Source: Shewanella sp. HN-41 (GTDB lineage: Bacteria; Pseudomonadota; Gammaproteobacteria; Enterobacterales; Shewanellaceae). Taken from it: 64,000 nucleotides of DNA. The notes under the pieces are model-generated. The model was not told the DNA's origin, did not search any database, and saw only the letters and a list, made by a program, of their open reading frames with translations. The stretch's first letter is position 1. Each line of letters starts with the position of its first letter. Location: the NCBI RefSeq assembly GCF_000217915.1, contig NZ_AFOZ01000014.1, forward strand, positions 62,001 to 126,000, read 5' to 3'. Made by a program: the position numbers and the translations under genes. Below, piece by piece: positions 40,900 to 51,092 of the stretch.

Positions 40900-43080
40900 C
40901 TAGTTAAACATAATCGAGCTAGAATTAGTTGTATGTTCTATTGGCTCTCCTGCCATAGTGTAGGTTTCTGAGAGCTTAAGCTGACCTTGCTCATCGTATT
41001 GATTATGAATACCTACCCAGAATTTTTCTTGTCCTTGGATGTTCAGATTTCCCTCTTCGGCAAGGTGGCCATTGGGGTGGTAACGTTTCATTCCATAGAG
41101 TTTGCTCGTGGGATCAAATTTGAGCTGATAGGAGAGAACGGCTTTTCCTGCCTGATCGATGCCTAGGGTTGACTCAGATCCATTGCCATTAGCATCAAAG
41201 TAGTGACGGTTTTCAATGAGCAGACCTTGATCATCTAGCCAGACTTCACGGTTCACTTGGCCTTGGACATTAAATCTTTGCCAATGGCCTATGTCTGTAT
41301 AGCTATCGTCAACGATCTTGAGCGTGCCCGTTTCGAGTATCGCGCCTTCTGGGGATAGGGTTTTAGAGCTGAAGATATCGCCCAAGGTTCGGGTTAATAA
41401 CCAACGAATCGCCCCATTTTCATAGTATTCGATACGGGTGTCAGCTATGCCTTCTTGGTAATATTCCCTTTGATTATTCTCAAGAATATAACCACAGCGG
41501 GTGTTGGAATGGTGCTGATATGAGGTGAGAATGCCCTGCTCATTATAGAAGCTCGATTCCTTAAGGAAGCCTTGACCATCACGGACTTCATATACCGAAA
41601 TAGCACGAATAGTGCCGTCTTCATAAAACCAGCGAGCGGTGCCGTCTCGATTTCCCGCCGAGTGGGGTAAATACATCTGGATTTGCTGGTTTTCGTAGTA
41701 TTCGATAAAGGGGGCTATCGAAAGATTGTTTTTATATTGGCCTTCAGCCGAAAGCACCCCACTCGGAAAGTAGCTTCTAAATTGGCCTTCCCTTAACCCA
41801 TTTTCTAAGTCAATTTCTAGGGCGAGCTGGCCATTCTCATGGTACCAGAGGGCAGTGCCTTGCTCTTTGCCGTTCTCAAAATAGTTCTGTTCTTGGAGTT
41901 GACCATTGGGGTGCCATTTTAAACTTTCGCCATGTAATTTGCCGCTCGGATTAAATGATTCACGCCATGCGGGTTTGCCTGTGTCGTAAAACTCTTCAAT
42001 GACTTTGCCAGAATGATCGGCAGACATTTTTTGCTTAATTACGCCATTAGCATAATACCAAGTGGCTTGATATTCACGGCCTTGGTCGTAGTGTCTTTCC
42101 GCTTCTAGCGAACCATCCTGGTAATATTGTTTTTCGATACCATGGAGCATATCGATCAACAAAGGGCGGATAAGCTGCACTTGGCCTGAAGGATAGTAAC
42201 GGGTTAAGGTGTTGATATAGCGGCCATCACTATCAAGTTCTGCGGTTTCTTTGAGCTGGCCATTCTCATAGTAGTGGCTGATAAACATGCCATTGGGATG
42301 GCGCTCTTCCCTTTGATTTATTCTGCCATCATGGTCATACCAAGTTTGTTGCCCAAGTTGCTGATCATTGATGAAATGTCCCTCAAACAACAATGTGCCA
42401 AGGGCATCGAACTGGCGGGTCACCCCCTCACGCTCACCGAAATAGTTTGAGTCTACGGCTTGGGTGAGATCGGGGGCTTGAGTGACAATTCTTAAGATCC
42501 TAAGGCCTTGTTCTGTGTCTATTTGGTGGAAAGTGCGATGCAGTTTTCCTGTGAGGCTAGCGTAGTCTTGAATATCGCCTTGCACTATCTGATGGGTGTC
42601 TATCGTGAAGTGACTTATCACTAAGGCATCGATATTATTGAATTCTACCTGCCACAATGTTGTTGCAGCCTGTGGATCAGAGCCTTGGGTGTTTTTAGGG
42701 ATAATACTGCAGACTTTCTCTTTAGCTAACCAGAAATGCTTTTCTAATGCATTGGTTTTACGAGTTATCTCAAGTCGATCAAATTGGGTTTCATGGAAGG
42801 TGCATGACTCGTTTTCCCGCTCCCAACCGAGGAGTTCGATGGTTTGCGGTGCATGGTAGTGGTAGGTAACCATGCCGCTAGTGGCGCTCTCTTGCCGTGA
42901 TGTTGCATCCGCTTCGGTCGCATTGATGCTTAAACTGAAATGTCGCTGAAAATCCGCAGCGTTGCTGGGCGATGCTGGTTGTTGATCTTGTGGGGGATTT
43001 AAAGGTTTACTGTCCTTGGCATCGTGGTGATTTTCTCGAGAATTAAACAGCTTAGCTTTGAGTGCGCGAAACAACGACAT
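40900..43080 (-). CDS. MORN-repeat-variant protein
   Basis: A 726-residue protein made largely of MORN-variant repeats with a Y/F-aromatic-x-NG-x-L/I core, for example YYENGQLKE, YYPSGQVQL, WHPNGQLQEQ, WYHENGQLAL, YFPSGVLSAEG and YYENGAIR; about twelve are visible between residues 230 and 720. The first 80 residues are polar and low-complexity, and no signal peptide or membrane helix is seen. The start is ATG 43080 with GGAG 9 bases upstream; a longer frame to 43191 lacks one. Partner and function are unknown; the repeats suggest a protein- or lipid-binding scaffold. Confidence 0.82.
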   Translation of the reverse strand: MSLFRALKAKLFNSRENHHDAKDSKPLNPPQDQQPASPSNAADFQRHFSLSINATEADATSRQESATSGMVTYHYHAPQTIELLGWERENESCTFHETQFDRLEITRKTNALEKHFWLAKEKVCSIIPKNTQGSDPQAATTLWQVEFNNIDALVISHFTIDTHQIVQGDIQDYASLTGKLHRTFHQIDTEQGLRILRIVTQAPDLTQAVDSNYFGEREGVTRQFDALGTLLFEGHFINDQQLGQQTWYDHDGRINQREERHPNGMFISHYYENGQLKETAELDSDGRYINTLTRYYPSGQVQLIRPLLIDMLHGIEKQYYQDGSLEAERHYDQGREYQATWYYANGVIKQKMSADHSGKVIEEFYDTGKPAWRESFNPSGKLHGESLKWHPNGQLQEQNYFENGKEQGTALWYHENGQLALEIDLENGLREGQFRSYFPSGVLSAEGQYKNNLSIAPFIEYYENQQIQMYLPHSAGNRDGTARWFYEDGTIRAISVYEVRDGQGFLKESSFYNEQGILTSYQHHSNTRCGYILENNQREYYQEGIADTRIEYYENGAIRWLLTRTLGDIFSSKTLSPEGAILETGTLKIVDDSYTDIGHWQRFNVQGQVNREVWLDDQGLLIENRHYFDANGNGSESTLGIDQAGKAVLSYQLKFDPTSKLYGMKRYHPNGHLAEEGNLNIQGQEKFWVGIHNQYDEQGQLKLSETYTMAGEPIEHTTNSSSIMFN

Positions 43081-43253
43081 CGGGCGAAATCTCCATATCC
43101 ATATGTAAAACAAGAAGCTTATCTGAGGGATACTCACTGTCGGTGAGTTTTCAATGCGCATATCATAGCGGTTTATGGTTTTATTTCTCAATGTTCTATT
43201 AGTTAATATATGGGATGAAATAGCCCATATATTGGAACAAGATAAGGATTAAA

Positions 43254-43571
43254 ATGGTTCACAATTTTTTTAGTGACTTGCCCGCGGATCTATCGGCGGA
43301 GGTGTTTGAAAAATTGGCGGGGAATCATAATGTGACTATCGAGCGCATTATCTCCCATGGGCAATCGACCCCTGCCGGGCAATGGTACGACCAAACCCAA
43401 CATGAGTTTGTAATGTTACTTAAGGGGGAGGCGACCTTAGCATTTGAACGGGGGGAGCTGGTGGTATTAACCCCAGGGGATTATTTAACTATTTTACCCC
43501 ATCAAAAACACCGCGTTGCTTCAACCTCGACCCATAGTGAAACTCTCTGGCTCGCCGTATTTTACGATTGA
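43254..43571 (+). CDS. Cupin-domain protein
   Basis: A 105-residue single cupin. Motif 1 is QHEFVMLLKGEATLAFERGE and motif 2 is TPGDYLTILPHQKHRV, giving candidate metal ligands His, Glu and His. AAGGA lies upstream of ATG 43254. The protein could be a small metal-dependent enzyme or sensor. Divergent from the MORN gene and convergent with an AAA ATPase gene. Confidence 0.88.
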   Translation: MVHNFFSDLPADLSAEVFEKLAGNHNVTIERIISHGQSTPAGQWYDQTQHEFVMLLKGEATLAFERGELVVLTPGDYLTILPHQKHRVASTSTHSETLWLAVFYD

Positions 43572-43618
43572 TAAGGGCAGGCCATTTGCCCTATAAGTTA
43601 GCTCGTTAACATTATCGA

Positions 43619-44791
43619 TTACCGATTTTGCCATAGCCAGCTGGGCGTATTGAGCAAGTCTTGGCCTTGGATCTGCGTCTGTCCTAAGGTTTTGTCTAGG
43701 GCCAAGGTATTGCAGTGTTCAAATTGGCTTAATGCATTGATAAGCCGATTGGCGTGGGACACCACCCACAGCTGACACTCCTCTGATACCTTAGCGATTA
43801 AACGGGCGAGTGCGGGCAATAAATCCGGATGCAGACTAGTTTCTGGTTCGTTTAACACCATAAGCTCTGGCGGTCTTGGGGTGAGCAGGGCGGCGATTAG
43901 TAGTAAATAACGCAAGGTGCCGTCCGACAATTCACTGGCATAGAGTGGCCTTAATAGGCCATGTTGATGGAATGCGATCACTAAAATGCCTCCCGCTTGA
44001 GGCTCGATTCGAACCTTAGCACCGGGGAAGGCATCGCTCACCGCATGATCGAAGGCCGCTTTATCACCAATCTCAAAAATGGTTTGAATTGCCGAGGCTA
44101 AATCACGGCCATCGTGGTGCAATACTGGCGTGGCCGTGCCCAGCTGTGGTCGACGGGCTGGCGCCTGCGCATCGGTTCTGAAGTGATCGTAAAAGCGCCA
44201 CGCGCGGATACTGTCGCGAAGCTTGAGCACTTCAGGGCTTCGCTCGGGATCGGCAAGCTCGGTAAAAATACTGTCGCCTGTTTGCAGGTGGGCGCCTAAG
44301 GTTATCCAGCCTTGTCCGTCGGCACTGCGACTCTTCACCATAGGACCGCGGCGTTCAACCAGCACTGTGGAGGGGCGATACTTAGGCCCGTTCCAAATGG
44401 CTTCGCGCTTGATTTGAGGATCTAACCCGAATAGCGTAGTGGCGTCGGGTTTAGGTAAACCCAGTTCGATAAGATAACTAAAGTCCTCGCCGGCAAAGCC
44501 GAGCTTTAAGCGTTTTGGCGCTTGCCTGACGGTGGCTTCAATGGCTGTGTTGCCCGCTAACATGCTTTTGGTGAAGTTTTCGGGCCCCGCCCAAAAGCTG
44601 GAGTCGAGTCCGCCTTCCTGGGCTAAGGCATTAACAACGCCGCCTTGCGCCGTATGTGCCAGTAAACGTAGCGCCTTGTATAGATTCGATTTACCACTGC
44701 CATTCGCCCCAGTGATCAAATTGAGTTGCCCTAGGGGCAAGACGATTTCACGCAGAGAACGATAATTGAAAATGGCGAGTGTGGTCAGCAT
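43619..44791 (-). CDS. RecF/SMC-like AAA family ATPase
   Basis: A 390-residue predicted ATPase of the AAA_21 type. Walker A is GANGSGKSNLYKALRL after the N-terminal FNYRSLREIVLPLG strand; the signature region is LYASELSDGTLRYLLL, Walker B is LMVLNEPETSLHPD, and WVVSHANRLINAL provides the switch histidine. No TOPRIM domain follows, so it is not a full OLD nuclease. The start is ATG 44791. Such ATPases appear both in housekeeping and in defence contexts; the neighbours here give no clear partner. Confidence 0.88.
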   Translation of the reverse strand: MLTTLAIFNYRSLREIVLPLGQLNLITGANGSGKSNLYKALRLLAHTAQGGVVNALAQEGGLDSSFWAGPENFTKSMLAGNTAIEATVRQAPKRLKLGFAGEDFSYLIELGLPKPDATTLFGLDPQIKREAIWNGPKYRPSTVLVERRGPMVKSRSADGQGWITLGAHLQTGDSIFTELADPERSPEVLKLRDSIRAWRFYDHFRTDAQAPARRPQLGTATPVLHHDGRDLASAIQTIFEIGDKAAFDHAVSDAFPGAKVRIEPQAGGILVIAFHQHGLLRPLYASELSDGTLRYLLLIAALLTPRPPELMVLNEPETSLHPDLLPALARLIAKVSEECQLWVVSHANRLINALSQFEHCNTLALDKTLGQTQIQGQDLLNTPSWLWQNR

Positions 44792-44874
44792 AGAATATCC
44801 AAGACTGAAGCGAGCAGATAAGCCAGTAAATTTATCGATAAAGTAAATCAAGCCGTTTGATATAACAATGGCAT

Positions 44875-46041
44875 TTATACTAGTACGTTATTGAGCACTC
44901 TTTGCCAGTTACCGCCCATAAAGCGGTCGCGGTCGGTGGCCTTAAAGCGCGCTTTGGCGAGGGCGTCGTCGATGCGGCTCATACGGTCGATATGGTTCAG
45001 CTCTGGGATGACCACATGCTTAGGCTCTGCATCGAAGCCTAATACTTTTTTGGCCCTTAGGCTGTACCACCATTCTTGATACTCTTTAATACCTTGGGCG
45101 TTATCATTATTGAGCGCCAGCAGGCTTTCTTGACCACGTAGCGGAAAATCGTTAGCGATGGCGACACATTCCACCCCTCCGACTCGCATCACATATTCCA
45201 GTTGGCGAATGTAGTCATCGATCGTGGGCACGGGGTTATTGGTCAGCCAAAAGCTCATCATAAATACCCCAAACACTCCACCTGTATTGGCAATGGCGCG
45301 GATCACTTCATCGGGTGAGCAACGGGCATGATTGACTATACCGCGAGCCGCGCCGTGGCTTTGCACTATGGGTGACTTTGTGATCTTAGCGACATCTAAG
45401 GCGGTTTGAGCACTGGAGTGACTCACATCGACGAGGATATTGGCATGGTTAAGTTTGGCAATCAGTGCTCGTCCGTGGGCGGTGAGCGGTTTATTGAGTT
45501 CACCGCTAGCATCATTGTCTAAGGCTCCGCCGGCGAAGGTATTGCCATAGTGGTGAGTGAGTTGCAATGCCCGCAGCCCTTGCTGATGAAATTCATCGAG
45601 GCGTGCCCATTGGTTGGCATCGCTATCATCTTCGACACAATCTGCGCCTTGAATTTGAAAAAAGACCGCCGTTCGTTGGCTCTCCCTCGCTAGCTGGATA
45701 TCGCGCCCCGTCAGACCTTGCAGCAAAATATCCGGATGTTCGCTTACCCGCTTGGCGGCCCGCTTGATGCTCTCCATACAGGCCTTATAGGTGCGTTTGT
45801 AGTTTTGAGTACCGTCGGCTTGTTCTATGGTTTCAATGGCGGAGATATCGCAAAGATAGGCATCGAGTTTAGAGGCGGTTACATCACCTAAGTCATCGGG
45901 AAGAAACGATAAACCATCGATATAGAGCCGCCTAGGAGCCGCGGCTAAGCTTGGAAAACTGACCATTTGGCTTAATAGTGTTGCTGCGCCAAGGCCTTTA
46001 AGCAGGGTTCGACGTGGGTGATTGACTGCCTTGTTGGGCAT
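44875..46041 (-). CDS. Peptidase M19 (renal dipeptidase) homologue with atypical metal site
   Basis: A 388-residue exported protein. A Tat-type signal (RRTLLKG, residues 10-16, with a hydrophobic stretch to AAA) directs it to the periplasm. The M19 fold is clear from LRALQLTHHYGN, ILVDVSHSS (family metal histidine), SPIVQSHGAARG (second histidine) and GVFGVFMM. However, the N-terminal His-x-Asp pair of active enzymes is missing (IDGLSFLPDD), and the bridging glutamate of IEGG is Gln in QIQGADCVED. It may bind a different metal or be non-catalytic. Single gene upstream of (and reading away from) the SufE gene. Confidence 0.87.
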   Translation of the reverse strand: MPNKAVNHPRRTLLKGLGAATLLSQMVSFPSLAAAPRRLYIDGLSFLPDDLGDVTASKLDAYLCDISAIETIEQADGTQNYKRTYKACMESIKRAAKRVSEHPDILLQGLTGRDIQLARESQRTAVFFQIQGADCVEDDSDANQWARLDEFHQQGLRALQLTHHYGNTFAGGALDNDASGELNKPLTAHGRALIAKLNHANILVDVSHSSAQTALDVAKITKSPIVQSHGAARGIVNHARCSPDEVIRAIANTGGVFGVFMMSFWLTNNPVPTIDDYIRQLEYVMRVGGVECVAIANDFPLRGQESLLALNNDNAQGIKEYQEWWYSLRAKKVLGFDAEPKHVVIPELNHIDRMSRIDDALAKARFKATDRDRFMGGNWQRVLNNVLV

Positions 46042-46158
46042 GCTCGGTTCCTATCTATTAACGCAAATGTAACTTCTTTATACCCTATAAAGGTGGTTGA
46101 AGTCTTTGATTAAATCCCTTTTTTCGTTATCTAGGTTGTAAATTGGAATCTCTTTTGG

Positions 46159-46599
46159 TTATTGGGCGCAGTCTTTGATTGCCCTTGCAAGTGCATTAAG
46201 ACCGTTAGTACGGGAAGGGCTCAATTGGCCTTCTAGCCCCAATTGCTTGAAATAGGCATTGGGGTCAAAATCCTGAATTTCCTGCGCAGTTTTACCCTGA
46301 TAGGCGCCGAGCAATAAGCCAATCAATCCCTTGACGATGCGGGCGTCACTATCGGCTAAATAGTAATGTTTACCCGCTTGAGCTAGATGATAGAGCCAGG
46401 CATCACTTTCACAGCCCTGTACCTTTGCCGCCTCGAGGCGAAACTCACTGCTTAAGCTAGGTAAATCTTTGCCGAGCAACATAATTTGGCGGTATCTTTC
46501 CTGCCAATTTGCCGCCTGCGTGAAACGCGCCATAAGGGTCTCTGCATCTTGTACTGGATAGTGGAAGTCGGCCTCGAGTGGCATTGGTTGAGTTGTCAT
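46159..46599 (-). CDS. SufE/CsdE-family sulfur acceptor
   Basis: A 146-residue SufE-like protein that accepts persulfide sulfur from its cysteine desulfurase partner. The sulfur-accepting cysteine is in KVQGCESDAWLYH; LLGKDLPSL, GLIGLLLGAYQGKTAQEI and the C-terminal LSPSRTNGLNALA are family features. It lies 60 bases downstream of the desulfurase gene on the same strand. SufE and CsdE cannot be told apart by sequence alone here, since the rest of a suf operon is absent; CsdE is likelier. Confidence 0.93.
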   Translation of the reverse strand: MTTQPMPLEADFHYPVQDAETLMARFTQAANWQERYRQIMLLGKDLPSLSSEFRLEAAKVQGCESDAWLYHLAQAGKHYYLADSDARIVKGLIGLLLGAYQGKTAQEIQDFDPNAYFKQLGLEGQLSPSRTNGLNALARAIKDCAQ

Positions 46600-46658
46600 A
46601 GTTAATCCTGATTTTACGAACTTGCAGATTGATCTATAGTCGATTTAACCCTTATCAA

Positions 46659-47972
46659 TCACAGCAATAGCGCTTTTACCGAAGTGAGTGCACTAATAAA
46701 ACGGTCGATATCGGCTTTATTAGTGTAGATGCCAATAGAGGCACGGCAACAGCCCTTAAGGTTTAAGCTTTGCATTAATGGCATGGCGCAGTGGTGGCCG
46801 CAGCGCACGGCAACCCCTTGTTGATCTAATAAAATCCCGACATCTTGATGATGTTCATCGGCAAGATTAAAGGCGACAACACCGATATTGTCATCGAAGG
46901 CACCGTATAAATGCACTTCACCGAGGGCACGCAATTGGTTTTGTAAATAATTAAGTAGCTCGGCCTCATTGGCTTGAACTTGGGGCGTGAGTTCGGTTTG
47001 GAGAAACGTCACCGCGGCACCTAAACCTATCACCTCAGCAATCGGCGGCGTGCCCGCTTCTAAGCGATTCGGCAGACGACCAAACTCTGTGATATCGAAG
47101 CTGACTGTTTTTATCATCTCGCCGCCCGTGAGTAGGGGCGTGAGCCTATCTAAATATTCAAACCGGCCATAGAGTACGCCAACGCCAGTTGGACCATACA
47201 TTTTATGACCCGAAAAGACATAAAAATCACAATCGATTTGGGTGACATCTATGGGGAAATGGGCGATGGCCTGCGCACCATCGACTAAGGTGATGGCCCC
47301 TTCTGCCTTAGCCAATTGCACTAATTGCGCCACGGGGTTGACTGTGCCTAGGGCATTGGAAACATGACAAAGGGCAACTATTTTGGGCTTTAACGCGAGC
47401 AAGGCTCGATAGGCATTGATATCCAAACGGCAGTCATGATCGAGTGGAATGGGCTTTATCACCGCCCCTGTACGTTTGGCCAGTTCCTGCCAAGGCACTA
47501 TATTGGCGTGGTGGGCGGCGGTGTCGATTAATATCAGATCACCCGCAGTAAGCTGCGCCGTGAGCCCAAAGGCGACTAAGTTAACAGATTCGGTCGTGCC
47601 ATGGGTGAAGATGATTTCTTCACGGCGTTTTGCCTTTAAAAATTGCTGTAATTGATCGCGCACCTTTTCATAGTTTACCGTCGAGCGCGCCGATAACTGA
47701 TGTGCTGCCCTATGCACATTAGCGTTGTCATTGCCATAGAAGTGCGCCATGACATCCAGCACGCTTTGCGGTTTTTGGCTGGTGGCTGCCGTATCGAGAT
47801 AGCAGAGCGGATACCCATCGAGCATTTGATTTAAAATGGGAAATTGCGATCGGATCTGAGTGTTAAGCGCTTCAGCCTGTGATGATGCAACAACTACCTT
47901 AGGCTCTAAAACGGCATTGGCAGTAGCTTGGGACGATGTTGGGTTAGGCGTTGGCGCTGCAGATTGAGTCAT
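46659..47972 (-). CDS. SufS/CsdA-type cysteine desulfurase
   Basis: A PLP enzyme that takes sulfur from cysteine for iron-sulfur or thio-cofactor synthesis. PLP-binding Lys is in FSGHKMYGPTGVGV; THGTTESVNLVA, VDGAQAIAHFPIDV and the active Cys in RCGHHCAMPL are present. The protein has 437 residues from ATG 47972, about 30 longer than E. coli SufS because of a Pro/Thr/Ser-rich N-terminal tail; a TTG at 48002 is an alternative start. Pairs with the SufE-like gene 60 bases downstream, the csdA-csdE type arrangement. Confidence 0.92.
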   Translation of the reverse strand: MTQSAAPTPNPTSSQATANAVLEPKVVVASSQAEALNTQIRSQFPILNQMLDGYPLCYLDTAATSQKPQSVLDVMAHFYGNDNANVHRAAHQLSARSTVNYEKVRDQLQQFLKAKRREEIIFTHGTTESVNLVAFGLTAQLTAGDLILIDTAAHHANIVPWQELAKRTGAVIKPIPLDHDCRLDINAYRALLALKPKIVALCHVSNALGTVNPVAQLVQLAKAEGAITLVDGAQAIAHFPIDVTQIDCDFYVFSGHKMYGPTGVGVLYGRFEYLDRLTPLLTGGEMIKTVSFDITEFGRLPNRLEAGTPPIAEVIGLGAAVTFLQTELTPQVQANEAELLNYLQNQLRALGEVHLYGAFDDNIGVVAFNLADEHHQDVGILLDQQGVAVRCGHHCAMPLMQSLNLKGCCRASIGIYTNKADIDRFISALTSVKALLL

Positions 47973-48174
47973 GGATAAGGCTAGGGGCAATGAAAAGGCC
48001 AAGGGATCTTCTGTGATCTTAAATCTGAATGCAAGTATTAGCGATTTGAGCCATTCGCGGCAACTTGCTGAATTGATCTATTGCATTAAGTGCATCAAGG
48101 GCCAAATCTATGGATTCTGGCCCTTGATGTTTATCGGAACTCATGTTTATCGGAGCTAAAGGGATCCCGTTAAA

Positions 48175-49587
48175 TCATCCCCATGGCTTGACGTGCCTTG
48201 GATTTTTATCCTTAGGTTGATGGCCGCGTGCGACCTCGCCACTGCGCTGACCATCTTTATGTTCGTGGTTTTTGGGCGTAGAGGCTCTTTGTTGGCGTTG
48301 GCTATTGTCTTTATTGCCTTCGGTTTTTGGAGTATCACGGCCAGAACCCGTTCTTGGGGCTGGCTTACCCGCACTTCGGTGATTGCGACGGCTGGGGATG
48401 GTTTTCACTGTGTTATTTTTGCCACTCGCATTCAAGCGTGACTCTGGCAAGGCATGTACCGGACTGAAACCTTCCACCATTTCACGGTCGAGTACGCGGT
48501 TAATTAAACGCTCGATATCGTTGAGCAGTTTAATTTCTTCACTGCTGACTAATGACACGGCTTGCCCAGAAGCGCCCGCGCGTCCTGTGCGGCCGATACG
48601 ATGCACATAATCCTCAGGCACATTGGGTAAGTCGAAGTTAACCACTTGAGGTAGTTGATCAATATCTAAACCGCGGGCGGCAATATCGGTCGCGACTAAT
48701 ACGCGAACTTGGCCAGTTTTAAAATCGGCTAGGGCCTTAGTGCGAGCGGTTTGGCTTTTATTCCCATGGATGGCCGCCGCTTTAATACCAGCTTCTTCGA
48801 GATTTTTGGCTAAGCGGTTGGCGCCGTGTTTAGTGCGCGAGAAGACTAGCACCTGTTGCCAATCCTGTTGTTTAATCAGTTGAATTAATAGCGCCGATTT
48901 TTGGCTTTTATCGACGGGGCAAACCCATTGTTTTACCGTCGTGGCCGCCGCGTTGCGTGGTGTGACTGATATTTCAACCGGATTATTGACTAAGCCCTTA
49001 GCAAGTTGACGAATTTCGTCTGAGAATGTGGCCGAGAACATCAGGTTCTGGCGCTGCTTAGGCAATATGGCGAGGATCTTGCGAATATCACGTATAAAGC
49101 CCATATCGAGCATGCGATCCGCTTCATCTAACACTAAGATTTCAAGCTGGTTGAACTTCACCGCCTTTTGATTGTACAGATCCATCAATCGACCCGGCGT
49201 AGCGACTAACACATCGACACCGTGGCGCAGCTTAGCGATTTGTGGATTGATGGGTACCCCCCCAAATACGACCGCCGAGCGAAGTGGCAGATATTTACCA
49301 TAGGTCTCAACACTTTCAGCAACCTGTGCGGCTAACTCGCGGGTAGGGGTCAGCACTAAGGTGCGCACTTGACCCGCCTGAGCCCTTTGGCCTTTGCTGA
49401 GTAATTCGAGCAGAGGCAAGGTAAAACCTGCCGTTTTACCTGTTCCTGTTTGGGCTGCCGCCATCACATCTTGGCCTTGAAGCACGGCAGGAATCGCTTG
49501 TGCTTGGATGGGCGAAGGTGTGTCGTAGCCTTGTTCGGCGACGGCTTTAAGTATCGGGGCGGATAGGCCCAGGGAGGTAAAACTCAT
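48175..49587 (-). CDS. rhlE: ATP-dependent DEAD-box RNA helicase RhlE
   Basis: A 470-residue helicase acting on structured RNA, probably in ribosome assembly. Motifs: Q-motif [32 protein letters not shown] in [40 protein letters not shown]. The C-terminal 90 residues are basic and low-complexity ([18 protein letters not shown], then repeated K/Q/R/D), an RNA-binding tail. The start is ATG 49587 with GAGA upstream, which gives the usual [10 protein letters not shown] terminus; a longer frame to 49620 is rejected. Confidence 0.94.
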   Translation of the reverse strand: MSFTSLGLSAPILKAVAEQGYDTPSPIQAQAIPAVLQGQDVMAAAQTGTGKTAGFTLPLLELLSKGQRAQAGQVRTLVLTPTRELAAQVAESVETYGKYLPLRSAVVFGGVPINPQIAKLRHGVDVLVATPGRLMDLYNQKAVKFNQLEILVLDEADRMLDMGFIRDIRKILAILPKQRQNLMFSATFSDEIRQLAKGLVNNPVEISVTPRNAAATTVKQWVCPVDKSQKSALLIQLIKQQDWQQVLVFSRTKHGANRLAKNLEEAGIKAAAIHGNKSQTARTKALADFKTGQVRVLVATDIAARGLDIDQLPQVVNFDLPNVPEDYVHRIGRTGRAGASGQAVSLVSSEEIKLLNDIERLINRVLDREMVEGFSPVHALPESRLNASGKNNTVKTIPSRRNHRSAGKPAPRTGSGRDTPKTEGNKDNSQRQQRASTPKNHEHKDGQRSGEVARGHQPKDKNPRHVKPWG

Positions 49588-50045
49588 AGATAGGTCTCTT
49601 GTGGCAACACTGTGCTGCATTTGTGGTCAATGGCCAGGTACGCTGGCGGGCGTGCAGCTTACAGGATCGGGCCCTTAAGTGCCATCGAATAAAGTCTACC
49701 TCCCTTGCTTATGGTTTTATCGGCAGTATTAGGGCAGCCTTGGTCTATCCTGTAAATCTGTCACTCTTAAGTGTAGCGGCATTTAGCGATAGCTAATTTA
49801 TCTGCCTGTCAGTATCTTGTTCATGAATTAGCGAAAGATCACGCTTATGTTTATTTGTTTGCTTTTAAGTCATTGCACTTGGAGTAAAATTATCATCGGG
49901 TTGCCATGGTTTTATTTTTAAGTTGAAAAACCGGCATTAGCTAAGATGCGAATGGATGGAAAGCGATTTGCACTTGCTTACGGACCGATTTCTTTTTTAG
50001 GATAAAACTCCAAGAGATGATTATGCACCTCATTACAGGTGGATT
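49588..50045. other. Long divergent gap between rhlE and the DUF3626 gene
   Basis: 458 bases without a credible gene. The part next to rhlE would be its leader; RhlE-type helicases often have long regulated leaders, but no known cold-shock motif is recognised. A weak hairpin (GGTTTTATTTTT/GAAAAACC near 49905-49932) is present with no T-run. Nothing else stands out. Confidence 0.3.
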
Positions 50046-51092
50046 ATGACAGCGATACAGCATATTGAACGCCTTGCTCGTGGACGAAGTGAACAGGCAG
50101 TTGCCGTCATTAAAAACGTGCAGCTGATGTCAAACATTCCCATGCATGAGATGCAACTTGCCCTCAAGCAGCTCTTGAGTTGTGGCCGTATTGCACTGCA
50201 TTTTCATCCCGATAGAATCGATAGCCGTGGGCTCACAGTGGCCGAAGGTTTGCTGCGCGATGGCCAATATCGTAGCCAGTTTGAAACCCATATCTCCAAT
50301 GGGCAGTTATCACCTGAATTAGGTGGACCAAGGGATCACTGGGAAAATCAACTGTTTGGAAATGTCTACAAAGGGACTAAATCCCGGCCTAAATATGGCG
50401 CCTTAGATCTCGGCATGTGGCAGGATGGCCCCGCGCCGCGTTTTGGTAGCTGCTATCTACTGACCCATCCCCATGTGATGGCGCGTTCGACCTTTACCTA
50501 TCTCGATTCTTATCGCAATCCCAAAGAAAAGGGTACGCTGGCATGCTTCGACGATATTCTCGCAGCATTGTTGACCGAGAGTTTTGAGCGCCACTATGCT
50601 TTGGGTAAAATAGATTTTAAACCGCTGAATATTATCCATTATTTAGGACATCAGCTTAATGCTTCCGTGCATTCTCGCTTCGACCGTCCCCTATCGAGCA
50701 ATCTTGACCATTATATTGAGGCACAGATCCATGGGGATGTTGCCCTCGATGAAGATATTGCCATATTAGTAGCCGACGCCAGTTTTAAGGGCACGGATAT
50801 GGGTGAAACCCTCGCTAAAATGTGCAATAGATATGGCATTGAGCTGCAATTTCATCAGGGATTTAAACTACATACTGCGCAGATCCCCAGCGATTTTCGA
50901 GGACCGACTATGCCATCGCTGGCGAGCCGTATAGCGATAGATGAACAGGTAAATGCCTATCAACTTGGGGTGGCAACAAGGGATCTATATCATTTCCCGC
51001 AGCATTGGCGTGACCGTGGTAACCGTGCCCAGGTCGCCCACGAACTTAAATTGCTCTGGCATGTGTTAGTGAAATACGGTGCCCAGCAATAA
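50046..51092 (+). CDS. DUF3626 domain protein
   Basis: A 348-residue cytoplasmic protein of the DUF3626 family. Conserved-looking stretches are IALHFHPDRIDSRGLTVAEG, GLLRDGQYRSQFETHISNG, LGGPRDHWENQLFG, RPKYGALDL, RFGSCYLLTHPHVMARSTFT and YIEAQIHGDVALDEDI. There is no signal peptide. The function is unknown; the GS and EAQIHG elements are faintly reminiscent of ADP-ribosyltransferase-type motifs, which is speculation. It starts at ATG 50046 with AGGTGG upstream and stands alone ahead of cydDC. Confidence 0.85.
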   Translation: MTAIQHIERLARGRSEQAVAVIKNVQLMSNIPMHEMQLALKQLLSCGRIALHFHPDRIDSRGLTVAEGLLRDGQYRSQFETHISNGQLSPELGGPRDHWENQLFGNVYKGTKSRPKYGALDLGMWQDGPAPRFGSCYLLTHPHVMARSTFTYLDSYRNPKEKGTLACFDDILAALLTESFERHYALGKIDFKPLNIIHYLGHQLNASVHSRFDRPLSSNLDHYIEAQIHGDVALDEDIAILVADASFKGTDMGETLAKMCNRYGIELQFHQGFKLHTAQIPSDFRGPTMPSLASRIAIDEQVNAYQLGVATRDLYHFPQHWRDRGNRAQVAHELKLLWHVLVKYGAQQ

